Origin: Alkalimonas cellulosilytica
GTDB lineage: Bacteria > Pseudomonadota > Gammaproteobacteria > Enterobacterales > Alteromonadaceae
Assembly: GCF_036325985.1 (NCBI RefSeq)
Contig: NZ_JAUHLI010000010.1
Coordinates: forward strand, 1 to 64,000
Direction of reading: 5' to 3'
Length of the DNA: 64,000 nt
Part shown: positions 8,443-15,139 of the stretch, in pieces
Layout: each line of letters opens with the position of its first letter
Numbering within the stretch: the first letter of the stretch is position 1
Translations under genes and position numbers: made by a program
Notes under the pieces: model-generated
What the model was told of the DNA's origin: nothing
The model's database searches: none
The model's input: only the letters and a program-made list of their open reading frames with translations

Positions 8443-9138
8443 ATGATTCTGTTGGTCGGTGGAGAAAAAGGCGGTAGCGGTAAAAGTTGCCTGGCGCAGA
8501 ATATCGCAGTGTACTTTACCCGGGAAAAACAAGCCAATGTGATGCTGGTGGATTGTGATCCACAGCGCACCACATCGGACTGGGTTCAGGAAAGGCATTT
8601 GAATCCAGACTTACCCTGGATTAACTGCGTGCAGATGTATGGCAAAATCCGTTACGAATTAAAAAGTCTGGAAATGCATTACGATGTGGTGGTGGTAGAT
8701 TGTGGCGGCCAGGACAGTGTGGCTCTTCGCTCTGCCATGGTGGTTGCCAGCCATGTGCTGCTGCCGCTTCGGCCCAAACGACGCGATTTGAAAACACTGG
8801 AGCACCTGGAAGATCTGGTCAGCGCCAGCAATGTGGTCAACCCTGATATGATTGTCGGCTGTGTCATGACACAATGTCCATCGCTGCCGAATCAGGCGAA
8901 TCGTATTCTGGATGCCAAAGAAGTGTGCAAGTCATTCAATTTACGGGTGCTTGAAGCCATCACCTACAGCCGTAATATTTATGATGACAGTGAAGAAAAA
9001 GGCTTATCGGTGATGGACATCGACCCGGATGGCAAAGCTGCTGTAGAAATCCGGGATATGATTACTGAACTGCTGTCGATGAAGGCGATACAAGAAGATG
9101 GGGCTGAGGGATCTGAGAAAAAAGTCTACGCCGTCTGA
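8443..9138 (+). CDS. ParA/ParF-type partition ATPase
   Basis: The 231-residue protein begins with the deviant Walker A box of ParA/MinD ATPases (GGEKGGSGKS, residues 6-15, with the signature lysine). VDCDPQRTTSDW follows, then a Walker B-like VVVDCGGQD near residue 83. Its short length without an N-terminal helix-turn-helix matches type Ib (ParF-like) plasmid partition ATPases, which pattern on nucleoid DNA. The ATG at 8443 has a strong AGGAAAGG site; an in-frame TTG at 8422 is less likely. It overlaps the downstream ribbon-helix-helix gene by 41 bases, as in type Ib cassettes. Confidence 0.85.
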   Translation: MILLVGGEKGGSGKSCLAQNIAVYFTREKQANVMLVDCDPQRTTSDWVQERHLNPDLPWINCVQMYGKIRYELKSLEMHYDVVVVDCGGQDSVALRSAMVVASHVLLPLRPKRRDLKTLEHLEDLVSASNVVNPDMIVGCVMTQCPSLPNQANRILDAKEVCKSFNLRVLEAITYSRNIYDDSEEKGLSVMDIDPDGKAAVEIRDMITELLSMKAIQEDGAEGSEKKVYAV

Positions 9139-9451
9139 AAAACGGTCTGTAAATGTAGACGACTTTATTGAAGACGCAAACAATTATGCCATGGGCTTGC
9201 CCAAGGTAGTGAGTTTGCGTCAGCTGCTGCCAGACGAGGAGAGCGGGCCGCGTCTGCCTATGCGTCATGCCACTTTTACGCTGAGCCCGGAAGCGATTGA
9301 AGCCTTAAATCAGTTAAGTGAAATGACTGGTGAGGCAAAATCAAAGATTGTCCGGCATCTGGTGTTGCAAGCCATTCAGCAAGCCAGCGCAAGACCAGAT
9401 GTTGTGGTTGAACCCGTAACACCACCACCCGGGAAAACAGGCTCGAATTAG
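9098..9451 (+). CDS. Ribbon-helix-helix protein, ParG-like partner of ParA
   Basis: The 117-residue protein has a mobile basic N-terminus (MGLRDLRKKSTPSEKRS). A C-terminal ribbon-helix-helix segment runs at about residues 55-95 (RHATFTLSPEAIEALNQL..., SKIVRHLVLQAI). This is the layout of ParG/omega-type centromere-binding proteins, in which the N-terminal tail stimulates ParA and the ribbon binds DNA. It starts inside the ParA gene (41-base overlap), implying coupled translation. The partner role is inferred from architecture and gene order. Confidence 0.7.
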   Translation: MGLRDLRKKSTPSEKRSVNVDDFIEDANNYAMGLPKVVSLRQLLPDEESGPRLPMRHATFTLSPEAIEALNQLSEMTGEAKSKIVRHLVLQAIQQASARPDVVVEPVTPPPGKTGSN

Positions 9452-9497
9452 TTTTCATCCCGAAGTCCGGAGTAGCGCCTCCGGATGAAAACTAATT
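9446..9497. terminator. Long perfect hairpin spanning two convergent stop codons
   Basis: Perfect 15-base arms (9446-9460 and 9483-9497) with further GGAG/CTCC pairing inside cover the TAG of the ribbon-helix-helix gene and most of the stop codon of the DUF3010 gene. On the plus strand it is followed by ATTCTTTTC. It is a bidirectional terminator or RNA-stability element. Confidence 0.7.
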
Positions 9498-9924
9498 ATT
9501 CTTTTCGGTGCAACCAGGCGTAGGCCGTTTCAAAAGCAGTTTGTTGAAACCCCTTCAGCCCTGTCGCTTTAAAATCAATCAGCAGTGGGTTACGGCTCAA
9601 CTGCTCTTTAATGTGCTGGCTGGATACCAGAGTCACTTCAACATCGGGCAGCAACTGCAGCGCAGCCTCAATTTTAAAACCAATGGCACCCCCGGCAAAT
9701 TTTCCTTTTTGCGGCCGCTCTTTAATCACCACCTGGCCGACCTGATAGTCCTGCAAGAATTTCTGTAACGTAAACTGAAACTTGCGCATGGCCTCAGCGT
9801 CTTTGTCGTGCTGCAACACAAAACGTTGCTGGCGACAATCCGGCAACTGAAATAATCCCTGCTCCAGTGTCATCAGACAAATAATGGCTTCATTACTTTT
9901 TATTTCTATGCCACACACACGCAT
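9496..9924 (-). CDS. DUF3010 family protein (RNase H-like fold)
   Basis: The 142-residue cytoplasmic protein starts MRVCGIEIKSNEA, an opening beta strand with an acidic residue as in RuvC/RNase H-like folds. KERPQKGKFAGGAIGFKIEAAL follows in the middle. DUF3010 proteins are conserved in gammaproteobacteria and have no assigned function. The start has a TAGGAG site 8 bases upstream. Its end shares a long hairpin with the convergent partition gene. Confidence 0.8.
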   Translation of the reverse strand: MRVCGIEIKSNEAIICLMTLEQGLFQLPDCRQQRFVLQHDKDAEAMRKFQFTLQKFLQDYQVGQVVIKERPQKGKFAGGAIGFKIEAALQLLPDVEVTLVSSQHIKEQLSRNPLLIDFKATGLKGFQQTAFETAYAWLHRKE

Positions 9925-9963
9925 CAGTGTCTCCTAAAGTAATTTATTTGATGTACCGCAAGC

Positions 9964-10329
9964 TTATTGCCGCATCAGAATGTCATACTGACTGTCGATA
10001 ATGCCACAGGCTTTGCGCAGTGGTTCGCCAAACAGCAGCGGATTAAAGTCGCCATCGATGCAATAACGTTGCCTAAATAGCAGCAACTCTTGCTTTGAAG
10101 ACGCAGCCCGTTGCAACTGAGCGCGCTGGCCTTCACCCAGTTCTTTCCCAAGCTCAGTAAACAGGCGATCGATGTTGCGAAGTGCCTGAGCTTCACCAGA
10201 GCGGCTGGATGCACCCCCTATCTGGTAAAACTGGTCAATCAGTTTTTCTTTGTAAGGACTCACTCTGGGATGATCCGAAAATGTTGCCAATAGCAGAATC
10301 ACCAATAAGATCAGTATAAGCGGTTTCAT
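9964..10329 (-). CDS. Small exported protein of unknown function
   Basis: The 121-residue product has a very hydrophobic N-terminus (MKPLILILLVILLLATFS), which is a signal peptide or single membrane anchor. A helical, Arg/Gln/Leu-rich domain follows with two cysteines near the C-terminus (RYCIDGDF, KACGIID) that could form a disulfide. An AAGG site precedes the ATG. I do not recognise the family. It is divergent from ccoG. Confidence 0.65.
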   Translation of the reverse strand: MKPLILILLVILLLATFSDHPRVSPYKEKLIDQFYQIGGASSRSGEAQALRNIDRLFTELGKELGEGQRAQLQRAASSKQELLLFRQRYCIDGDFNPLLFGEPLRKACGIIDSQYDILMRQ

Positions 10330-10409
10330 GAATACACCTTACCCGAAACAGTTGACCTGATCATACCCGATTGCAGAGGGGATTGTCTGCATCGCCACAA
10401 AGTAAAAGC

Positions 10410-10425
10410 GCTGTTCCTGAACAGC
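10410..10425. promoter_or_regulatory. 16-bp palindrome upstream of ccoG
   Basis: GCTGTTC-CT-GAACAGC is a perfect palindrome covering the -35 position of the predicted ccoG promoter. Its spacing (CTG-N8-CAG) differs from a gammaproteobacterial LexA box (CTG-N10-CAG), so another repressor is more likely. Confidence 0.45.
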
Positions 10426-10436
10426 CACCAAAGAAG

Positions 10437-10445
10437 TGATATACT
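10437..10445 (+). promoter_or_regulatory. Extended -10 promoter of ccoG
   Basis: TGATATACT is an extended -10 element ending 16 bases before the ATG at 10462. The -35 is weak and replaced by the palindrome at 10410-10425. Confidence 0.45.
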
Positions 10446-10461
10446 GCAGGCTGGTTGCCTG

Positions 10462-11913
10462 ATGACGAATACCATGGCCGAGGTGAGCGTGACTGACAAA
10501 ATTGATGTAAAAAATATCCCGGTAGACGTACAGCTGCACAAACCAGGAAAAACAACGCCGGGTCGTTATCCATCCCGTGATCGCATCTATGTGCGTGCTA
10601 TGAAAGGCATGCATCAGGCCATTCGCCGTTATATGGGCTTCTTCTTTATGGGCCTTTTTATGCTGCTGCCTTGGCTGCGTTACAACGGCGAGCAAGCCAT
10701 TTTACTCAATATCGCCGAACAAAAATTCAGTATCTATGCCCTGACCCTCTGGCCGCAGGACTTCACCATTTTGGCCTGGATTTTTATCATTGCCGCTTAT
10801 GGGTTGTTTTTTGTCACCACCTTCTATGGCCGGGTCTGGTGTGGCTATTTGTGTCCGCAATCGGTCTGGACCTTTATCTTCATGTGGTTTGAAGAGAAAA
10901 TTCAGGGCAGCCGCAACCAACGCATGAAGCTGGATCAGCAGCCGTGGAGTTTCAACAAATTCAGTAAAAAATTTCTTACCCACCTCTGCTGGGTGGCCTT
11001 TGCCCTGTTCACCGCCTTAATTTTTGTCGGTTACTTCACGCCGATTGATCACCTGTTTTTGAATTTCTTTACCCTGCAAGCCGGTTTCTGGGCCACGCTG
11101 GCGGTGCTGTTTTTTACCTTCTGTACCTATGGCAATGCCGGCTGGATGCGTGAAATCATGTGCACTCATATGTGCCCATACGCCCGTTTTCAATCTGCGA
11201 TGTTTGATAAAGATACCTTCACGGTGGCCTATGATGAACGCCGCGGCGAAACCCGGGGGCCGCGCAGCCGCAAAGATACCGATTACAAAGCCAGGGGCCT
11301 GGGAGATTGCATCGACTGCAACCTGTGTGTGCATGTCTGCCCCACCGGCATCGATATCCGCAATGGCCTGCAGTACGAATGCATCAACTGTGGTGCCTGC
11401 ATCGATGCCTGTGATGATACCATGGAAAAAATGGGCTATCCGAAAGGCCTTATCAGCTACACCACGGAAAACCGCCTGCAGGGTAAAGGCGCTCATATCC
11501 TGCGCCCCAAATTACTGGGGTATTTCGCGGTACTGCTGATTGGCTGTCTGGCTTTTGCCTATACCCTGCACAGCCGGCAACCGCTGGAGTTTGATATTCT
11601 GCGTGACCGCGGTGCCTTGTTCCGGGATACCAGCGAAGGCTGGGTCGAAAACACCTATACCTTGCGTGTTATCAATAAGTCGCAACAACCACAAACCTTT
11701 GTGTTCTCAGTCTCCGGTCTGGAAGATGCCCGCTGGATAGGCCCAACCGAGCTGACCGTGGCCGGTGGTGAAACCGCCAGTCTGCCCATCAGCCTGGCCG
11801 CTGATCCCTGGGAGCTGGCGCAGCCGGTCACCGATATCACCTTCACCGTGCGTGTAGAAGGACAACCGGATATTGAAGTGTCGCAAACCAACCGCTTCTT
11901 CTCCAGACGTTAA
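10462..11913 (+). CDS. ccoG: Cytochrome c oxidase accessory protein CcoG
   Basis: The 483-residue polyferredoxin of the inner membrane has an N-terminal membrane domain with CGYLCPQSVW and CTHMCPYARFQ motifs. Two 4Fe-4S clusters follow (CIDCNLCVHVCP and CINCGACIDACD, residues about 275-315). A further membrane helix (about 350-368) and a C-terminal Ig-like FixG domain end the protein. CcoG reduces copper for assembly of cbb3-type oxidase. The ccoNOPQ and ccoHIS genes are not next to it here. The ATG at 10462 and one at 10474 are both possible; neither has a strong ribosome site. Confidence 0.93.
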   Translation: MTNTMAEVSVTDKIDVKNIPVDVQLHKPGKTTPGRYPSRDRIYVRAMKGMHQAIRRYMGFFFMGLFMLLPWLRYNGEQAILLNIAEQKFSIYALTLWPQDFTILAWIFIIAAYGLFFVTTFYGRVWCGYLCPQSVWTFIFMWFEEKIQGSRNQRMKLDQQPWSFNKFSKKFLTHLCWVAFALFTALIFVGYFTPIDHLFLNFFTLQAGFWATLAVLFFTFCTYGNAGWMREIMCTHMCPYARFQSAMFDKDTFTVAYDERRGETRGPRSRKDTDYKARGLGDCIDCNLCVHVCPTGIDIRNGLQYECINCGACIDACDDTMEKMGYPKGLISYTTENRLQGKGAHILRPKLLGYFAVLLIGCLAFAYTLHSRQPLEFDILRDRGALFRDTSEGWVENTYTLRVINKSQQPQTFVFSVSGLEDARWIGPTELTVAGGETASLPISLAADPWELAQPVTDITFTVRVEGQPDIEVSQTNRFFSRR

Positions 11914-11919
11914 CTCATG

Positions 11920-11956
11920 CTATAGTCGCTGCATCTTTTGCCTGCAGCGACTATGG
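11920..11956 (+). promoter_or_regulatory. Hairpin just before srkA
   Basis: Perfect 12-base arms ATAGTCGCTGCA (11922-11933) and TGCAGCGACTAT (11943-11954) enclose a 9-base loop, with an extra C-G pair outside. It ends 8 bases before the srkA start and lacks a T-run, so it may be a leader hairpin affecting translation rather than a terminator of ccoG. Confidence 0.5.
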
Positions 11957-11963
11957 GTTCTCA

Positions 11964-12959
11964 ATGTCTGACTTTTGCTTTGCCGACTTAACACCGGATA
12001 CCGTGCTGGATGCGCTGGAAGAACTTGGCATGGCCATCGACTCCGGTTTAACAGCGCTCAACAGTTTCGAGAACCGGGTCTATCAGTTCCGTGGCGAACT
12101 GGCTGGTTACCCACAGATCCAGCGCTGGGTGGTCAAGTTCTACCGGCCTCATCGCTGGAGCCTGCAGCAGCTGCAGGAGGAGCACGACTTTACCCGGGAA
12201 CTGTTGGCCGCCGATGTGCCGGTAGTGGCCCCCGTCAGCCTCGATGGTCAATCGGTGCTGCCCTACGCCGGTGGCTATTTTGCGCTGTTTCCAAGCCGGG
12301 GGGGCCGCTCGCTCGAAACTGACAACGAAGAACAATTGGCACAGTTGGGTCGTTTTCTTGGCCGGTTGCATCAGGTGGGTAAAAGCAAAGCCTTTCAATA
12401 CCGCCCAGCCTTTAGTGTTGAAACCCATCTGCAACAAAGCCGGCAGGTTCTGCAGCAATGTCCACAGATCCCATCGCATATGCACACGGCATTTTTTACC
12501 GTGCTGGATCAGGTCATTGCCGAGGCAGCCAACCAATACCAACCTAAAGCACTCATCCGGGTGCATGGCGATTGCCATGCCGGCAATCTGTTCACTGATC
12601 AACAAGGGCCGTTTTTTGTTGACTTGGATGATTGCCGAATGGGCCCGGCCATCCAGGATCTCTGGATGATGCTGTCCGGGGAGCGCTCCGATCAATTGCT
12701 GTATCTGGAAACCATGCTGGAAGAGTACCAGCAGTACTGCGATTTTAACCCGGCAGAACTGAAACTGATCGAACCGCTGCGGGCTATGCGTATGACTCAC
12801 TACATGGCCTGGTTAGCCAGGCGCTGGGATGATCCGGCCTTTGCAATGAACTTTCCATGGTTTGCGACAGACAAATACTGGGAGCAACAGACATTGGTGC
12901 TAAAAGAGCAGTTGTTTCAACTGCACCAACCTCCCTTGTCGCTGCAACCTGGTTTTTAA
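11964..12959 (+). CDS. srkA: Stress-response kinase SrkA
   Basis: The 331-residue cytosolic protein belongs to the APH-like SrkA/YihE serine-threonine kinases. Its opening ENRVYQF matches the family. The catalytic loop RVHGDCHAGNLF (near residue 197) and the metal-binding FVDLDDCRMGP (near 217) are intact. In Escherichia coli SrkA counters MazF-linked death under envelope and oxidative stress, and yihE lies directly upstream of dsbA as here. The start codon is close behind a stable hairpin and has only a weak ribosome site. Confidence 0.93.
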   Translation: MSDFCFADLTPDTVLDALEELGMAIDSGLTALNSFENRVYQFRGELAGYPQIQRWVVKFYRPHRWSLQQLQEEHDFTRELLAADVPVVAPVSLDGQSVLPYAGGYFALFPSRGGRSLETDNEEQLAQLGRFLGRLHQVGKSKAFQYRPAFSVETHLQQSRQVLQQCPQIPSHMHTAFFTVLDQVIAEAANQYQPKALIRVHGDCHAGNLFTDQQGPFFVDLDDCRMGPAIQDLWMMLSGERSDQLLYLETMLEEYQQYCDFNPAELKLIEPLRAMRMTHYMAWLARRWDDPAFAMNFPWFATDKYWEQQTLVLKEQLFQLHQPPLSLQPGF

Positions 12960-13040
12960 TCGGCCAGCCATGGGCAAATTCGTGCTTTTTTGCTAGGCTA
13001 GGCCGACACAACTGTCGTATTTTTTGAAGGAAACCCGAGA

Positions 13041-13679
13041 ATGAAAAAGCTGTTCGCTTTCCTGTTTACTGCCGTATTGCTAAGTACTCCGGCATTTGCC
13101 CAAACCTTTGTAGAAGGCAAACACTATGAAGTGATTGCTGAACAGGCCACCAGCAAACCCGAGTTTAAAGAATATTTTTCTTTTTTTTGCGGTGGTTGTG
13201 CCTCGATTGAACCTTTGGTGCAGCAAATAAGCGAAAGCCTGCCAGAAGGCGCGCAGTTTAAAAAAGTGCATGTAGACTTCGTACGGGGCGCTGCACCGGA
13301 AGTGCAAAATACTCTGGCCCGGGCCTATCTGGTGGCTAATGCACTGGAAAAAGGCAATGTGTTTTCTACTGCTGTGTTTAACCATATTCACCGTCAGCGC
13401 CAGCAAATCCGTAACGACAATGATGTTCGCTCCATCGCTTTAGGGGTGGGGATCAGTGCTGAAGACTACGACAGCCGCATCAACAGCTTCTCGGTCCGGA
13501 TGGGTGCGACTGTGATGCGCAATGAACAAAACGAACTGTCGCGTTCACGCGTGCTGACCGGAGTGCCTACCTTTGTGGTGAACGGCAAGTACAAAATCAA
13601 CAATGCCAGCTTAGATAACCGCAACTTTGCTGCCGAACTGGAGCAACTGGTCGATTACCTGCTGCAAAAGACCGGTTAA
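13041..13679 (+). CDS. dsbA: Thiol:disulfide oxidoreductase DsbA with CGGC active site
   Basis: The 212-residue periplasmic protein has a signal peptide (cleavage after AFA), a thioredoxin fold with inserted helical domain and the cis-proline loop TGVPTFVV. It inserts disulfides in exported proteins. The active site reads FFCGGCASIEP (codons TGC GGT GGT TGT), so the usual CPHC is replaced by CGGC. In DsbA the dipeptide between the cysteines sets the redox potential, so this should be a weaker oxidant; this is inference. It follows srkA, as in E. coli, with an AAGGAAA ribosome site. Confidence 0.9.
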   Translation: MKKLFAFLFTAVLLSTPAFAQTFVEGKHYEVIAEQATSKPEFKEYFSFFCGGCASIEPLVQQISESLPEGAQFKKVHVDFVRGAAPEVQNTLARAYLVANALEKGNVFSTAVFNHIHRQRQQIRNDNDVRSIALGVGISAEDYDSRINSFSVRMGATVMRNEQNELSRSRVLTGVPTFVVNGKYKINNASLDNRNFAAELEQLVDYLLQKTG

Positions 13680-13689
13680 TACTTCATCA

Positions 13690-13711
13690 CCAGGCCGTGC
13701 CAACGGCCTGG
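13690..13711 (+). terminator. Terminator of dsbA
   Basis: Nine-base GC-rich arms CCAGGCCGT / ACGGCCTGG with a 4-base loop lie 10 bases after the dsbA stop. A weak T-rich tail (cgtgttgttt) follows. Confidence 0.7.
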
Positions 13712-13800
13712 CGTGTTGTTTCAGCCGCTCAACGATCCAACGAAACGTTTAAAAAACACGCAAACCCACAGTAAATTACATTATTTTACACTTTTGTGAC

Positions 13801-13829
13801 TTTACACCACAAACTATTGTCCTTAGAAT
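13801..13829 (+). promoter_or_regulatory. Sigma-70 promoter of the porin-like gene
   Basis: TTTACA (-35, 13801-13806), a 17-base spacer and TAGAAT (-10, 13824-13829) form a good vegetative promoter. Transcription would start near 13836, 28 bases before the ATG. Confidence 0.65.
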
Positions 13830-13863
13830 CCGCCGCCGAACCCACAGGACAAGGACAACACTG

Positions 13864-14655
13864 ATGTTTAAATACGCACTTCCTTTAATCGCGGTCGCAG
13901 CTTCTGCTTCTGCTGTAGCCAACGATTATCAGCTGATTTCATCTCTGGAATGGGATCACATTCGTCAGAGCGGTAGCTCTACCAATGTTCGTGCTCTGGA
14001 AGGGACCTACTTCCTGGACCGTAAAACCGTACTGGGCCCATTGGATCAGTTTGAATACATTAACAAAACTTCTAATATTCAAGCAGGTTATGCCCGCGCA
14101 TTCAGCACCAACCTGTATGCCCTTGGCGGTGAATACTTTACTGACTCCGGCGTTGTTGTTTCCGCTGGCCATCTGCGCAGCAGCGACTTCCATGCCAACA
14201 CCCTGGGTTTAGGCTACCTGTTCTCTGATGATTTCATCGTCCGCGCTGAGGCAATTCGTCCGCGCAGTGGCAGCACCGATTACCTGTTTTCTGCCAGCTA
14301 CAATCTGCAGCTGGAAGGCAATGATTACATCGGCTTTACCGCTAGCACCGATGATGACTTCGACTACCAGGGCATCAGCAGTAAGTACTTCGCTGCGTTA
14401 GGTGACGATCGCTTTATCACGGTTGGTGCCGCCTACGAGCGTATCAAGGGTGCGGACAATCAGTGGGAAGCCGAGGTAGGTTACTACTTCAGCCGCATGA
14501 CTTCAGTCGCCGTCAGCTACGATCGCAGCAAAAGCTACGGCTTCAAAGCCAAGCATTTCTTCAACCAGAACTGGGCACTGGCAGCTGGCTACGGCAGCAA
14601 CCGCGATGCCTCAGGCCTGAAAGTATGGCACCTGGGCGTTACTGGCCAGTTCTAA
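13864..14655 (+). CDS. Putative outer-membrane beta-barrel (porin-like)
   Basis: The 263-residue protein has a short signal peptide (cleavage near AVA-ND), alternating hydrophobic/aromatic strands and a C-terminal phenylalanine (HLGVTGQF), the classic barrel-assembly signal. Strand pairs such as VGYYFSRMTSVAVSYD and GFKAKHFFNQNWALAAGY resemble small putative porins of Alteromonadales. The substrate is unknown. It has its own promoter, an AAGGACA ribosome site and a strong terminator, so it is a single-gene unit that is probably well expressed. Confidence 0.78.
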   Translation: MFKYALPLIAVAASASAVANDYQLISSLEWDHIRQSGSSTNVRALEGTYFLDRKTVLGPLDQFEYINKTSNIQAGYARAFSTNLYALGGEYFTDSGVVVSAGHLRSSDFHANTLGLGYLFSDDFIVRAEAIRPRSGSTDYLFSASYNLQLEGNDYIGFTASTDDDFDYQGISSKYFAALGDDRFITVGAAYERIKGADNQWEAEVGYYFSRMTSVAVSYDRSKSYGFKAKHFFNQNWALAAGYGSNRDASGLKVWHLGVTGQF

Positions 14656-14678
14656 GCTAAGCAACGGATCGACGGTTT

Positions 14679-14703
14679 AAAGGGCACCAAGCGTGCCCTT
14701 TTT
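14679..14703 (+). terminator. Rho-independent terminator of the porin-like gene
   Basis: AAAGGGCAC and GTGCCCTTT form 9-base arms around a 5-base loop and run into TTTTT. Confidence 0.88.
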
Positions 14704-14720
14704 GCTATCGGATATTTTGC

Positions 14721-15125
14721 CTACTCACCAGCGTCAATCACTACCGCCGTTGGTACCAGCTGATAACGCACCTCATCACTGCCTGGCCAAGGCTGCAGAG
14801 TACCAGTTGCATACGCAGTTTTGCCTTTGGCACTGAGTGGAAACACCATATCACCATCCCGCACTTTGATACGAAATGATGGCTGCTGCTCAGTCGTTTC
14901 AAAACGCATCCAGCAGTGCATTTTCTCACAGACTGCAGCAATGGTGCCCTGTACTGTCACTTCCTGATCAAGATAGTGCTCCGGGGCAGCCAGGATACTG
15001 CTTAAAGCGACTAACTTTTCCTGTTGTACTTCGCCGCCAAACTGAACCGGTTCAGCCGCCATTACTGACTGAGCACAAGCCAGGGCAAAGCTTGCTGCGG
15101 TGATAGGTGTTATAAACCAATTCAT
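14721..15125 (-). CDS. Exported DUF4920-like OB-fold protein
   Basis: The 134-residue product has a signal peptide (cleavage near VMA-AE). A compact beta-barrel domain follows with the segment QEVTVQGTIAAVCEKMHCWMRF, typical of DUF4920 proteins related to OB-fold domains. The Cys pair (VCEKMHC) could bind metal or form a disulfide. It starts 14 bases after the end of the lipoprotein gene upstream on the same strand, so the two may be one operon. The function is unknown. Confidence 0.72.
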   Translation of the reverse strand: MNWFITPITAASFALACAQSVMAAEPVQFGGEVQQEKLVALSSILAAPEHYLDQEVTVQGTIAAVCEKMHCWMRFETTEQQPSFRIKVRDGDMVFPLSAKGKTAYATGTLQPWPGSDEVRYQLVPTAVVIDAGE

Positions 15126-15139
15126 TTGCTGTTTCCCTT

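Noticed and set aside
10345..10365. FNR-like site (TTGAC...TGATCA) upstream of ccoG
   Set aside because: The second half does not match ATCAA at the required spacing.
10410..10425. LexA box at ccoG
   Set aside because: Spacing is CTG-N8-CAG, two bases short of the gammaproteobacterial LexA box.
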